Shown piece by piece: positions 35,324 through 48,423 of a stretch of DNA of 64,000 nt. Source of the stretch: Inia geoffrensis (lineage: Eukaryota; Chordata; Mammalia; Artiodactyla; Iniidae). The stretch lies in the NCBI GenBank assembly GCA_036417435.1, contig CM070910.1, forward strand, positions 78,538,784 to 78,602,783. The letters are read 5' to 3'. The position numbers and the translations under genes were made by a program. A model generated the notes under the pieces. It ran no database searches and was not told the DNA's origin. It was given only the letters and a program-made list of their open reading frames with translations. Every line of letters begins with the position of its first letter. The stretch's first letter is position 1.

Positions 35324-36499
35324 CTGGTTAAAATTATTACACGGGTGAGGGTAAAGTTTCGGGTGAGTGTCATGGTTAGGTTTCAGGTTAGGGTTAGGGT
35401 TAGGGAATGGAGAGGGATTAGGGTACAGGTTAGGGTACCGCTGCGGTTTAGTGTTAGCGTACGTGTGAGGGCACGAGTTAGTCTTGGTGTCCTGGTTAAG
35501 ATTAGGGCATTGTTGAGGGTAAGGTTTCGGGTGAGGGTCAGGGTTAGGATTCGGGTTAGGGTTAGGGTTAGGGAATAGAGAGGGATTAGGTTACAGGTTA
35601 GGGTACGACAATGCTTAAGGGTTAGCGTAAGTGTGAGGGCACGGGTTAGTGTTGGTGTACTGGTTAAGACAAGGGCACCGATGAGGGTAAGGTCTCGGAA
35701 AAGGGTCACATTCAGGGTTTCGCTTAGGGTTAGGGTTAGGGAATGGGGAGGGTTTAGGGTACAATTTAGGGTACGACAACTCTTAAGGTTTAGCGTACGT
35801 GTGAGGGCACAAGTTAGTGTTGGTGTCCTCGTTAAGATTAGGGCACGGGTGAGGGTAAGGCTTCGGGTTTGGGTCAGGGTTAGGATTCGTGTTAGGGTTA
35901 GGGTTAAGGAATGCAGAGGGATTAGGGTACAGCTTAGGGTACGACAGCGCTGTAGGGTTAGCGTTCGTGTGAGGGCAAGGGTTAGTGTTAGTGTACTGGT
36001 TAAGATTAGGGCACGGGTGAGGGTAAGGCTTCAGGTGAGGGTCAGGGTTAGGATTGGGGTTAGCGTTAGGGTTAGGAAATGGGGAGTGATTAGGGTAGAG
36101 TTTAAGGTACGACAATGATTAACTGTTAACGTACGTGTGAGGGCACGAGTTAGTGTTGGTGTCCTGGTTAAGATTAGGGCACGGGTGAGGGTAAGGTTTC
36201 GGGTGATGGTCAGGGATAGAATTCGGGTTAGGGTTAGGGTTAGGGAATGGGGATATATTAGGGCACAGTTTAGGGTACCACAAAGCTTAAGGTTTAGCGT
36301 ACGTGTGAGGTCACTAGTTAGTGTTAGTGTACTGCTTACGATTAGGGCACGGGTGAGGGTAAGGGCTCGGAAGTGTGTCACGTTAAGGGTTAGGGTTAGG
36401 GTTAGGGTTAGGAAATGGGGATTGATTAGAGTACAGGTTAGGGTACGGCAATGGCTTAGAGTTAGCGTATGTTAGAGGGAATGGGTTAGTGTTGATGTA
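35324..36499 (+). repeat. HOR unit 29: 7-mer M1-M2-M3/4-M5-M6-M7-M8, 1176 bp
   Basis: M3 and M4 are fused (35660-35827): M3 markers on the left, then acaatttagg and a tail that reads as M4. M6 and M7 are both intact, so this 7-mer lost a different monomer from the common M6/7 7-mer. Confidence 0.83.
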
Positions 36500-38179
36500 C
36501 TGGTTAAAATTAGGACACGGGTGAGGGTAAAGTTTCGGGTGAGTGTCATGGTTAGGTTTCAGGTTAGGGTTAGGGTTAGGGAATGGAGAGGGATTAGGGT
36601 ACAGGTTAGGGTACGACAATGCTTAAGGGTTAGCATAAGTGTGAGGGCACGAGTTAGTGTTGGTGTACTGGTTAAGACAAGGGCACCGATGAGGGTAAGG
36701 CCTCGGAAAAGGGTCACGTTCAGGGTTTCGCTTAGGGTTAGGGTTAGGGAATGGGGAGGGATAAGGGTACAGGTTAGGGTACGACAATGCTTAAGGGTTA
36801 GCGTAAGTGTGAGGGCACGAGTTAGTGTTGGTGTACTGGTTAAGACAAGGGCACCGATGAGGGTAAGCCCTCGTAAAAGGGTCACGTTCAGGGTTTCGCT
36901 TAGGGTTAGGGTTAGGGAATGGGGAGGGATTAGGGTACAGGATAGGGTACGACAATGCTTAAGGGTTAGCGTACGTTTGAGGGCATGAGTTAGTGTTTGT
37001 GTACTGGTTATGATTAGGGCATAGGTTAGGGTAGGGCATCGGAGGTGGGTCAGGATTAGGGATGGGGTTAGGGTTAGGGTTAAGGAATGGGGAGGGATTA
37101 GGGTACAATTTAGGGTACGACAACGCTTAAGGTTTAGCGTATGTTTGAGGGCACCAGTTAGTGTTGGTGTCCTGGTTAAGATTAGGGAACGAGTGAGGGT
37201 AAGGCTTCGGGTGATGGTCAGGGTTAGGATTCGTGTTAGGGTTAGTGTTAAGGAATGCAGAGGGATTAGGGTACAGCTTAGGGTATGAGAGCGCTTAAGG
37301 GTTAGCGTTCGTGTGAGGGCAAGGGTTAGTGTTAGTGTCCTGGTTAAGATTAGGGCACGGGTGAGGGTAAGGCTTCGGGTGAGGGTCAGGTTTAGTATTC
37401 GTGTTAGGGTTAGGGTTAAGGAATGCAGAGGGATTAGGGTACAGCTTAGGGTACGACAGTGCTTAAGGGTTAGCGTTCGTGTGAGGGCAAGGGTTAGTGT
37501 TAGTGTCCTGGTTAAGATTAGGGCACGGGTGAGGGTATGGTTTCGGGTGAGGGCCAGGGATAGAATTCGGGTTAGGGTTATGGTTAGGGAATTGGGAGGG
37601 ATTAGGGTACAGTTTAGGGTACGACAACGATTAAGGGTTAGCGTACTTGTGAGGGAACGAGTTAGTGTTGGTGTCCTGGTTAAGATTAGGGCACGGGTGA
37701 GGGTATGGTTTCGGGTGAGGGTCAGGGTTAGGATTCCTGTTAGGGTTAGGGTTAAGGAATGCAGAGGGATTAGTGTACAGCTTAGTGTATGACAGTGCTT
37801 AAGGGTTAGCGTTCGTGTGAGGGCAAGGGTTAGTGTTAGTGTCCTGGTTAAGATTAGGGCACGGGTGAGTGTAAGGTTTCGGGTGAGGGTCAGGGATAGA
37901 ATTCGGGTTAGGGTTAGGGTTAGGGAATGGGGAGATATTAGGGCACAGTTTAGGGTACCACAACTCTTAAGGTTTAGCATACGTGTGAGGTCACTAGTTA
38001 GTGTTAGTGTACTGCTTACGATTAGGGCATGGGTGAAGGTAAGGCCTAGGAAGAGGGTCACGTTAAGGGTTAGGGTTAGGGTTAGGGTTAGGGAATGGGG
38101 AATGATTAGGGTACAGGTTAGGGTACGGCAATGGCTTAGGGTTAGCGTACGTTAGAAGGCATGGGTTAGTGTTGATGTA
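36500..38179 (+). repeat. HOR unit 30: mosaic 10-mer M1/2-M3-M3-M4-M5-M5'-M7/6-M7/5-M7-M8, 1680 bp
   Basis: The most rearranged unit, yet exactly 10 x 168. It has three hybrids: M1/2 (36500-36667), M7/6 (37508-37675) and M7/5 (37676-37843), plus a doubled M3. M7 left halves occur three times in a row. Every switch preserves the 168 bp phase. Confidence 0.82.
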
Positions 38180-39355
38180 CTGGTTAAAATTAGGACACGG
38201 GTGAGGGTAAAGTTTCGGGTGAGTGTCATGGTTAGGTTTCAGGTTAGGTTTAGGGTTAGGGAATGGAGAGGGAGTAGGGTACAGGTTAGGGTACCGCTGC
38301 GGTTTAGTGTTAGCGTACGTGTGAGGGCACGAGTTAGTGTTGGTGTCCTGGTTAAGATTAGGGCACGGGTGAGGGTAAGGCTTCTTGTGAGGGTCAGGGT
38401 TAGGATTCGGGTTAGGGTTAGGGCTAGGGAATGGAGAGGGATTAGGGTACTGGTTAGGGTGCGACAATTCCTAAGGGTTAGCGTAAGTGTGAGGGCACGA
38501 GTTAGTGTTGCTGTACTGGTTAAGACAAGGGCACCGATGAGGGTAAGGCCTCGGAAAAGGGTCACGTTCAGGGTTTCGCTTAGGGTTAGGGTTAGGGAAT
38601 GGGGAGGGATTAGGGTACAGGATAGGGTACGACAATGCTTAAGGTTTACACTTCGTTTGAGGGCATAAGTTAGTGTTTGTGTACTGGTTAAGATTAGGGC
38701 ATTGGTTAGGGTAGGGCATCGGAAATGGGTCAGGTTTAGGGATGGGGTTAGGGTTAGGGTTAAGGAATGGGGAGGGATTAGGGTACAATTTAGGGTACGA
38801 CAACGCTTAAGGTTTAGCATACGTGTGAGGGCACGAGTTAGTGTTGGTGTCCTCGTTAAGATTAGGGCACGGGTGAGGGTAAGGCTTCGGGTGAGGGTCA
38901 GGGTTAGGATTCGTGTTAGGGTTAGGGTTAAGGAATGCAGAGGGATTAGGGTACAGCTTAGGGTACGACAGTGCTTAAGGGTTAGCGTTCGTGTGAGGGC
39001 AAGGGTTAGTGTTAGTGTCCTGGTTAAGATTAGGGCACGGGTGAGGGTAAGGCTTCAGGTGAGGGTCAGGGTGAGGATTCGGGTTAGGGTTAGGGTTAGG
39101 GAAAGGGGAGATATTAGGGCACAGTTTATGGTACCACAACGCTTAAGGTTTAGCGTACGTGTGAGGTCACTAGTTACTGTTAGTGTACTGCTTACGATTA
39201 GGGCACGGGGGAGGGTAAGGCCTCGGAAGAGTGTCACGTTAAGGGTTAGGGTTAGGGTTAGGGTTAGGGAATGGGGATTGATTAGGGTACAGGTTAGGGT
39301 ACGGCAATGGCTTAGGGTTAGCGTACGTTAGAGGGCATGGGTTAGTGTTGATGTA
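38180..39355 (+). repeat. HOR unit 31: 7-mer M1-M2-M3-M4-M5-M6/7-M8, 1176 bp
   Basis: First unit with the right-hand form of the M6/7 hybrid (gggaaaggggag near 39101; monomer 39020-39187). M1 ends agtgttgg instead of agtcttgg. Its last part, from about 38930, starts the first 5.2 kb superunit. Confidence 0.84.
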
Positions 39356-40698
39356 CTGGTTAAAATTAGGACACGGGTGATGGTAAAGTTTCGGGTGAGT
39401 GTCATGGTTAGGTTTCAGGTTAGGGTTAGGGTTAGGGATTGGAGATGGATTAGGGTACAGGTTAGGGTACCGCTGCGGTTTACTGTTAGCGTACATGTGA
39501 GGGCACGAGTTAGTCTTGGTGTCCTGGTTAAGATTAGGGCACGGGTGAGGGTAAGGCTTCGGGTGAGGGTCAGGTTTAGGATTCGGTTTAGGTTTAGGAT
39601 TAGGGAATGGAGAGGGATTAGGGTACTGGTTAGGGTTCGACAATGCCTAAGGGTTAGCGTAAGTGTGAGGGCACGAGTTAGTGTTGGTGTACTGGTTAAG
39701 ACAAGGGCACCGATGAGGGTAAGGCCTCGGAAAATGGTCACGTTCAGGGTTTCGCTTAGGGTTAGGGTTAGGGAATTGGGAGGGATTAGGGTACAGGATA
39801 GGGTACGACAATGCTTAAGGGTTAGCGTACGTTTGAGGGCATGAGTTAGTGTTTGTGTACTGGTTAAGATTAGGGCATTGGTTAGCGTAGGGCATCGGAA
39901 GTGGGTCAGGTTTAGGGATGGGGTTAGGGTTAGTGTTAAGGAATGGGGAGGGATTAGGTTACAATTTAGGGTACGACAATGCTTAAGGTTTAGCGTACGT
40001 GTGAGGGTACGAGTTAGTGTTGGTGTCCTGGTTAAGATTAGGGCACGGGTGAGGGTAAGGCTTCGGGTGAGGGTCAGGGTTAGGATTCGTGTTAGGGTTA
40101 GGGTTAAGGAATTGAGAGGGATTAGGGTACAGCTTAGGATACGACAGTGCTTAAGGGTTAGCGTTCGTGTGAGGGCAAGGGTTAGTGTTAGTGTCCTGGT
40201 TAAGATTAGGGCACGGGTGAGGGTAAGGCTTCAGGTGAGGGTCAGGGTTAGGATTCGGGTTAGGGTTAGGGTTAGGGAATGGGGAGGGATTAGGGTACAG
40301 TTTAGGGTACGACAACGATTAAGGGTTAGCGTACGTGTGAGGGCACGAATTAGTGTTGGTGTCCTGGTTAAGATTAGGGCACGGGTGAGGGTAAGGTTTC
40401 GGGTGAGGGTTAGGGATAGAATTCGGTTTAGGGTTAGGGTTAGGGAATGGGGAGATATTAGGGCACAGTTTAGGGTACCACAACGCTTAAGGTTTAGCAT
40501 ACGTGTGAGGTCACTAGTTAGTGTTAGTGTACTGCTTACGATTAGGGCACGGGTGAGGTTAAGGCCTCGGAAGAGGGTCACGTTAAGGGTTAGGCTTAGG
40601 GTTAGGGTTAGGGAATGGGGATTGATTAGGGTACAGGTTAGGGTACAGCAATGGCTTAGGGTTAGCGTACGTTAGAGGGCATGGTTAGTGTTGATGTA
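39356..40698 (+). repeat. HOR unit 32: 8-mer M1 to M8, 1343 bp
   Basis: Complete order. One base is missing at the end (gcatggttag near 40680). M1 has the private change ggattggagatgg near 39436. Copied at 44561-45904. Confidence 0.86.
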
Positions 40699-41874
40699 CT
40701 GGTTAAAATTAGGACACGGGTGAGGGTAAAGTTTCGGGTGAGTGTCATGGTTAGGTTTCAGGTTAGGGTTAGGGTTAGGGAATGGAGAGGGATTAGGGTG
40801 CAGGTTAGGGTACCGCTGCGGTTTAGTGTTAGCGTACGTGTGAGGGCACGAGTTAGTCTTGGTGTCCTGGTTAAGATTAGGGCACGGGTGAGGGTAAGGT
40901 TTCGGGTGAGGGTCAGGGTTAGGATTCGGGTTAGGGTTAGGGTTAGGGAATGGAGAGGGATTAGGGTACAGGTTAGGGTACGACAATGCTTAAGGGTTAG
41001 CGTAAGTGTGAGGGCACGAGTTAGTGTTGGTGTACTGGTTAAGACAAGGGCACCGATGAGGGTAAGGCCTCGGAAAAGGGTCACGTTCAGGGTTTCGCTT
41101 AGGGTTAGGGTTAGGGAATGGGAAGGGATTAGGGTACAGGATAGGGTACGACAATGCTTAAGGGTTAGCGTACTTTTGAGGGCATGAGTTAGAGTTTGTG
41201 TAATGGTTAAGATTAGGGCATTGGTTAGGGTAGGGCATCGGAAGTGGGTCAGGTTTAGGGATGGGGTTAGGGTTAGGGTTAAGGAATAGGGAGGGATTAG
41301 GTTACAATTTAGGGTACGACAACGATTAAGGTTTAGCGTACGTGTGAGGGCACGAGTTAGTGTTGGTGTCCAGGTTAAGATTAGGGCACGGGTGTGGGTA
41401 AGGCTTCGGGTGAGGGTCAGGGTTAGGATTCCTTTAAGGGTTAGGGTTAAGGAATGCAGAAGGATTAGGGTACAGCTTAGGGAACGACAGTGTTTAAGGG
41501 TTAGCGTTCGTGTGAGGGCAAGGGTTAGTGTTAGTGTCCTGGTTAAGATTAGGGCACGGGTGAGGGTAAGGCTTCAGGTGAGGGTCAGGGTTAGGATTCG
41601 GGTTAGGGTTAGGGTTAGGGAAAGGGGAGATATTAGGGCACAGTTTACGGTACCACAACGCTTAAGGTTTAGCGTACGTGTGAGGTCACTAGTTAGTGTT
41701 AGTGTACTGCTTACGATTAGGGCACGGGGGAGGGTAAGGCCTCAGAAGAGGGTCATGTTAAGGGTTAGGGTTAGGGTTAGGGTTAGGGAATGGGGATTGA
41801 TTAGGGTACAGGTTAGGGTACGGCAATGGCTTAGGGTTAGCGTACGTTAGAGGGCATGGGCTAGTGTTGATGTA
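40699..41874 (+). repeat. HOR unit 33: 7-mer M1-M2-M3-M4-M5-M6/7-M8, 1176 bp
   Basis: M2 at 40867-41034 was used for the base count. M5 carries attcctttaagg near 41428 and the hybrid carries tttacggtacc. Copies lie at 45905-47080 and 52287-53462. Confidence 0.86.
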
Positions 41875-43217
41875 CTGGTTAAAATTAGGACACGGGTGAT
41901 GGTAAAGTTTCGGGGAGTATCATGGATAGGTTTCAGGTTAGGGTTAGGGTTAGGGAATGGAGAGGGATTAGGGTACAGGTTAGGGTACCGCTGCGGTTTA
42001 GTTTTAGCGTACGTGTGAGGGCACGAGTTAGTCTTGGTGTCTTAGTTAAGATTAGGGCACGGGTGAGGGTAAGGCTTCGGGTGAGGGTCAGGGTTAGGAT
42101 TCGGGGTAGGGTTAGGGTTATGGAATGGAGAGGGATTAGGGTACAGGTTAGGGTACCGCTGCGGTTTAGTGTTAGCGTACGTGTGAGGGCACGAGTTTGT
42201 CTTGGTGTCCTGGTTAAGATTAGGGCACGGGTGAGGGTAAGGTTTCGGGTGAGGGTCAGGGTTAGGATTCGGGTTAGGGTTAGGGTTAGGGAATGGAGAG
42301 GGATTAGGGTGCAGGTTAGGGTACGACAATGCTTAAGGGTTAGCGTAAGTGTGAGGGCACGAGTTAGTGTTGGTGTACTGGTTAAGACAAGGGCACCGAT
42401 GAGGGTAAGGCCTCGGAAAAGGGTCACGTTCAGGGTTTCGCTTAGGGTTAGGGTTAGGGAATGGGGAGGGATTAGGGTACAAGATAGGGTACGACAATGC
42501 TTAAGGGTTAGCGTACTTTTGAGGGCATGAGTTAGTGTTTGTGTACTGGTTAAGATTAGGGCATTGGTTAGGGTAGGGCATCGGAAATGGGTCAGGTTTA
42601 GGGATGGGGTTAGGGTTAGGGTTAAGGAATGGGGAGGGATTAGGGTACAATTTAGGGTACGACAGCGCTTAAGGTTTAGCATACGTGTGAGGGCACGAGT
42701 TAGTGTTGGTGTCCTCGTTAAGATTAGGGCACGGGTGAGGGTAAGGCTTCGGGTGAGGGTCAGGGTTAGGATTCGTGTTAGGGTTAGGGTTAAGGAATGC
42801 AGAGGGATTAGGGTACAGCTTAGGGTACGACAGTGCTTAAGGGTTAGCGTTCGTGTGAGGGCAAGGGTTAGTGTTAGTGTCCTGGTTAAGATTAGGGCAC
42901 GGGTGAGGGTAAGGCTTCAGTTGAGGGTCAGGGTTAGGATTTGGGTTAGGGTTAGGGTTAGGGAAAGGGGAGATATTAGGGCACAGTTTACGGTACCACA
43001 ACGCTTAAGGTTTAGCGTACGTGTGAGGTCACTAGTTAGTGTTAGTGTACTGCTTACGATTAGGGCACGGGGGAGGGTAAGGCCTCGGAAGAGGGTCACG
43101 TTAAGGGTTAGGGTTAGGGTTAGGGATAGGGAATGGGGATTGATTAGGGTACAGGTTAGGGTACGGCAATGGCTTAGGGTTAGCGTACGTTAGAGGGCAT
43201 GGGTTAGTGTTGATGTA
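41875..43217 (+). repeat. HOR unit 34: 8-mer M1-M2/1-M2-M3-M4-M5-M6/7-M8, 1343 bp
   Basis: The second monomer (42042-42209) starts as M2 and ends as M1 (taccgctgcgg), so M1 ends occur twice. One base is lost in M1 (tcggggagtatc near 41914). It has the length of an 8-mer but not the usual order. Copies at 47081-48423 and 53463-54805. Confidence 0.86.
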
Positions 43218-44560
43218 CTGGTTAAATTTAGGACATGGGTGAGGGTAAAGTTTCGGGTGAGTGTCATGGTTAGGTTTCAGGTTTGGGTTAGTGTTAGGGA
43301 ATGGAGAGGGATTAGGGTACAGGTTAGGGTACCGCTGTGGTTTAGTGTTAGCGTACGTTTGAGGGCACGAGTTAGTCTTCGTGTCCTGGTTAAGATTAGG
43401 GCACGGGTGAGGGTAAGGTTTCGGGTGAGGGTCAGAGTTAGGATTCGGGTTAGGGTTAGGGTTAGGAATGGAGAGGGATTAGGGTACAGGTTAGGGTACG
43501 ACAATGCTTAAGGGTTAGCGTAAGTGTGAGGGCACGAGTTAGTGTTGGTGTACTGGTTAAGACAAGGGCATCGATGAGGGTAAGGCCTCGGAAAAGGGGC
43601 ACGTTCAGGGTTTCGCTTAGGGTTAGGGTTAGGGAATGGGAAGGGATTAGGGTACAGGATAGGGTACGACAATGCTTAAGGTTTAGCGTACTTTTGAGGG
43701 CATGAGTTAGTGTTTGTGTACTGGTTAAGATTAGGGCATTGGTTAGGGTAAGGCATCGGAAATGGGTCAGGTTTAGGGATGGGGTTAGGGTTAGGGTTAA
43801 GGAATGGGGAGGGATTAGGGTACAATTTAGGGTACGACAACGCTTAAGGTTTAGCGTACGTATGAGGGCACGAGTTAGTGTTGGTGTCCTCGTTAAGATT
43901 AGGGCACGGGTGAGGGTAAGGCTTCGGGTGAGGGTCAGGGTTAGGATTCGTGTTAGGGTTAGGGTTAAGGAATGCAGAGGGATTAGGGTACAGCTTAGGG
44001 TACGACAGTGCTTAAGGGTTAGCGTTCGTGTGAGGGCAAGGGTTAGTGTTAGTGTCATGGTTAAGATTAGGGCACGGGTGAGGGTAAGGCTTCAGGTGAG
44101 GGTCAGGGTTAGGATTCGGGTTAGGGTTAGGGTTAAGGAATGCAGAGGGATTAGGGTACAGCTTAGGGTACGACAGTGCTTAAGGGTTAGCGTTCGTGTG
44201 AGGGCAAGGGTTAGTGTTAGTGTCCTGGTTAAGATTAGGGCACGGGTGAGGGTAAGGCTTCAGGTGAGGGTCAGGGTGAGGATTCGGGTTAGGGTTAGGG
44301 TTAGGGAAAGGGGAGATATTAGGGCACAGTTTATGGTACCACAACGCTTAAGGTTTAGCGTACGTGTGAGGTCACTAGTTACTGTTAGTGTACTGCTTAC
44401 GATTAGGGCACGGGGGAGGGTAAGGCCTCGGAAGAGTGTCACGTTAAGGGTTAGGGTTAGGGTTAGGGTTAGGGAATGGGGATCGATTAGGGTACAGGTT
44501 AGGGTACGGCAATGGCTTAGGGTTAGCGTACGTTAGAGGGCATGGGTTAGTGTTGATGTA
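43218..44560 (+). repeat. HOR unit 35: M1-M2-M3-M4-M5-M6/5-M6/7-M8, 1343 bp; joint of the 5.2 kb duplication
   Basis: The hybrid at 44057-44224 has an M6 left half and an M5 right half. Left of it the sequence corresponds to the end of one superunit; right of it, to 38930 on. It is the visible joint between copies 1 and 2. Confidence 0.85.
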
Positions 44561-45904
44561 CTGGTTAAAATTAGGACACGGGTGATGGTAAAGTTTCGGG
44601 TGAGTGTCATGGTTAGGTTTCAGGTTAGGGTTAGGGTTAGGGATTGGAGATGGATTAGGGTACAGGTTAGGGTACCGCTGCGGTTTACTGTTAGCGTACA
44701 TGTGAGGGCACGAGTTAGTCTTGGTGTCCTGGTTAAGATTAGGGCACGGGTGAGGGTAAGGCTTCGGGTGAGGGTCAGGTTTAGGATTCGGTTTAGGTTT
44801 AGGATTAGGGAATGGAGAGGGATTAGGGTACTGGTTAGGGTTCGACAATGCCTAAGGGTTAGCGTAAGTGTGAGGGCACGAGTTAGTGTTGGTGTACTGG
44901 TTAAGACAAGGGCACCGATGAGGGTAAGGCCTCGGAAAATGGTCACGTTCAGGGTTTCGCTTAGGGTTAGGGTTAGGGAATTGGGAGGGATTAGGGTACA
45001 GGATAGGGTACGACAATGCTTAAGGGTTAGCGTACGTTTGAGGGCATGAGTTAGTGTTTGTGTACTGGTTAAGATTAGGGCATTGGTTAGCGTAGGGCAT
45101 CGGAAGTGGGTCAGGTTTAGGGATGGGGTTAGGGTTAGTGTTAAGGAATGGGGAGGGATTAGGTTACAATTTAGGGTACGACAATGCTTAAGGTTTAGCG
45201 TACGTGTGAGGGTACGAGTTAGTGTTGGTGTCCTGGTTAAGATTAGGGCACGGGTGAGGGTAAGGCTTCGGGTGAGGGTCAGGGTTAGGATTCGTGTTAG
45301 GGTTAGGGTTAAGGAATTGAGAGGGATTAGGGTACAGCTTAGGATACGACAGTGCTTAAGGGTTAGCGTTCGTGTGAGGGCAAGGGTTAGTGTTAGTGTC
45401 CTGGTTAAGATTAGGGCACGGGTGAGGGTAAGGCTTCAGGTGAGGGTCAGGGTTAGGATTCGGGTTAGGGTTAGGGTTAGGGAATGGGGAGGGATTAGGG
45501 TACAGTTTAGGGTACGACAACGATTAAGGGTTAGCGTACGTGTGAGGGCACGAATTAGTGTTGGTGTCCTGGTTAAGATTAGGGCACGGGTGAGGGTAAG
45601 GTTTCGGGTGAGGGTCAGGGATAGAATTCGGTTTAGGGTTAGGGTTAGGGAATGGGGAGATATTAGGGCACAGTTTAGGGTACCACAACGCTTAAGGTTT
45701 AGCATACGTGTGAGGTCACTAGTTAGTGTTAGTGTACTGCTTACGATTAGGGCACGGGTGAGGTTAAGGCCTCGGAAGAGGGTCACGTTAAGGGTTAGGC
45801 TTAGGGTTAGGGTTAGGGAATGGGGATTGATTAGGGTACAGGTTAGGGTACAGCAATGGCTTAGGGTTAGCGTACGTTAGAGGGCATGGGTTAGTGTTGA
45901 TGTA
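44561..45904 (+). repeat. HOR unit 36: 8-mer, copy of unit 32 at +5205 bp
   Basis: 1344 bp, M1 to M8. The private changes of unit 32 (ggattggagatgg, gtttaggtttaggatt in M2) are present. Unit 32 lacks one base that is present here near 45890. Confidence 0.88.
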
Positions 45905-47080
45905 CTGGTTAAAATTAGGACACGGGTGAGGGTAAAGTTTCGGGTGAGTGTCATGGTTAGGTTTCAGGTTAGGGTTAGGGTTAGGGAATGGAGAGGGATT
46001 AGGGTGCAGGTTAGGGTACCGCTGCGGTTTAGTGTTAGCGTACGTGTGAGGGCACGAGTTAGTCTTGGTGTCCTGGTTAAGATTAGGGCACGGGTGAGGG
46101 TAAGGTTTCGGGTGAGGGTCAGGGTTAGGATTCGGGTTAGGGTTAGGGTTAGGGAATGGAGAGGGATTAGGGTACAGGTTAGGGTACGACAATGCTTAAG
46201 GGTTAGCGTAAGTGTGAGGGCACGAGTTAGTGTTGGTGTACTGGTTAAGACAAGGGCACCGATGAGGGTAAGGCCTCGGAAAAGGGTCACGTTCAGGGTT
46301 TCGCTTAGGGTTAGGGTTAGGGAATGGGAAGGGATTAGGGTACAGGATAGGGTACGACAATGCTTAAGGGTTAGCGTACTTTTGAGGGCATGAGTTAGAG
46401 TTTGTGTAATGGTTAAGATTAGGGCATTGGTTAGGGTAGGGCATCGGAAGTGGGTCAGGTTTAGGGATGGGGTTAGGGTTAGGGTTAAGGAATAGGGAGG
46501 GATTAGGTTACAATTTAGGGTACGACAACGATTAAGGTTTAGCGTACGTGTGAGGGCACGAGTTAGTGTTGGTGTCCAGGTTAAGATTAGGGCACGGGTG
46601 TGGGTAAGGCTTCGGGTGAGGGTCAGGGTTAGGATTCCTTTAAGGGTTAGGGTTAAGGAATGCAGAAGGATTAGGGTACAGCTTAGGGAACGACAGTGTT
46701 TAAGGGTTAGCGTTCGTGTGAGGGCAAGGGTTAGTGTTAGTGTCCTGGTTAAGATTAGGGCACGGGTGAGGGTAAGGCTTCAGGTGAGGGTCAGGGTTAG
46801 GATTCGGGTTAGGGTTAGGGTTAGGGAAAGGGGAGATATTAGGGCACAGTTTACGGTACCACAACGCTTAAGGTTTAGCGTACGTGTGAGGTCACTAGTT
46901 AGTGTTAGTGTACTGCTTACGATTAGGGCACGGGGGAGGGTAAGGCCTCAGAAGAGGGTCATGTTAAGGGTTAGGGTTAGGGTTAGGGTTAGGGAATGGG
47001 GATTGATTAGGGTACAGGTTAGGGTACGGCAATGGCTTAGGGTTAGCGTACGTTAGAGGGCATGGGCTAGTGTTGATGTA
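45905..47080 (+). repeat. HOR unit 37: 7-mer, copy of unit 33 at +5206 bp
   Basis: M1-M2-M3-M4-M5-M6/7-M8, 1176 bp. I noted no differences in the parts compared, including attcctttaagg near 46634. Confidence 0.88.
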
Positions 47081-48423
47081 CTGGTTAAAATTAGGACACG
47101 GGTGATGGTAAAGTTTCGGGGAGTATCATGGATAGGTTTCAGGTTAGGGTTAGGGTTAGGGAATGGAGAGGGATTAGGGTACAGGTTAGGGTACCGCTGC
47201 GGTTTAGTTTTAGCGTACGTGTGAGGGCACGAGTTAGTCTTGGTGTCCTAGTTAAGATTAGGGCACGGGTGAGGGTAAGGCTTCGGGTGAGGGTCAGGGT
47301 TAGGATTCGGGGTAGGGTTAGGGTTATGGAATGGAGAGGGATTAGGGTACAGGTTAGGGTACCGCTGCGGTTTAGTGTTAGCGTACGTGTGAGGGCACGA
47401 GTTTGTCTTGGTGTCCTGGTTAAGATTAGGGCACGGGTGAGGGTAAGGTTTTGGGTGAGGGTCAGGGTTAGGATTCGGGTTAGGGTTAGGGTTAGGGAAT
47501 GGAGAGGGATTAGGGTGCAGGTTAGGGTACGACAATGCTTAAGGGTTAGCGTAAGTGTGAGGGCACGAGTTAGTGTTGGTGTACTGGTTAAGACAAGGGC
47601 ACCGATGAGGGTAAGGCCTCGGAAAAGGGTCACGTTCAGGGTTTCGCTTAGGGTTAGGGTTAGGGAATGGGGAGGGATTAGGGTACAAGATAGGGTACGA
47701 CAATGCTTAAGGGTTAGCGTACTTTTGAGGGCATGAGTTAGTGTTTGTGTACTGGTTAAGATTAGGGCATTGGTTAGGGTAGGGCATCGGAAATGGGTCA
47801 GGTTTAGGGATGGGGTTAGGGTTAGGGTTAAGGAATGGGGAGGGATTAGGGTACAATTTAGGGTACGACAGCGCTTAAGGTTTAGCATACGTGTGAGGGC
47901 ACGAGTTAGTGTTGGTGTCCTCGTTAAGATTAGGGCACGGGTGAGGGTAAGGCTTCGGGTGAGGGTCAGGGTTAGGATTCGTGTTAGGGTTAGGGTTAAG
48001 GAATGCAGAGGGATTAGGGTACAGCTTAGGGTACGACAGTGCTTAAGGGTTAGCGTTCGTGTGAGGGCAAGGGTTAGTGTTAGTGTCCTGGTTAAGATTA
48101 GGGCACGGGTGAGGGTAAGGCTTCAGTTGAGGGTCAGGGTTAGGATTTGGGTTAGGGTTAGGGTTAGGGAAAGGGGAGATATTAGGGCACAGTTTACGGT
48201 ACCACAACGCTTAAGGTTTAGCGTACGTGTGAGGTCACTAGTTAGTGTTAGTGTACTGCTTACGATTAGGTCACGGGGGAGGGTAAGGCCTCGGAAGAGG
48301 GTCACGTTAAGGGTTAGGGTTAGGGTTAGGGATAGGGAATGGGGATTGATTAGGGTACAGGTTAGGGTACGGCAATGGCTTAGGGTTAGCGTACGTTAGA
48401 GGGCATGGGTTAGTGTTGATGTA
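47081..48423 (+). repeat. HOR unit 38: 8-mer, copy of unit 34 at +5206 bp
   Basis: M1-M2/1-M2-M3-M4-M5-M6/7-M8, 1343 bp. It has the same M1 base loss and M2/1 hybrid as 41875-43217. A few substitutions differ, for example cctagtt against cttagtt near 47246. Confidence 0.88.

Noticed and set aside
36559..38061. 500-codon minus-strand Thr-Leu-rich frame
   Set aside because: It is the C-strand reading of the same repeat (ACCCTA read as Thr-Leu), across the mosaic unit 30. Its length follows from the 168 bp period and the chance lack of the usual stops.
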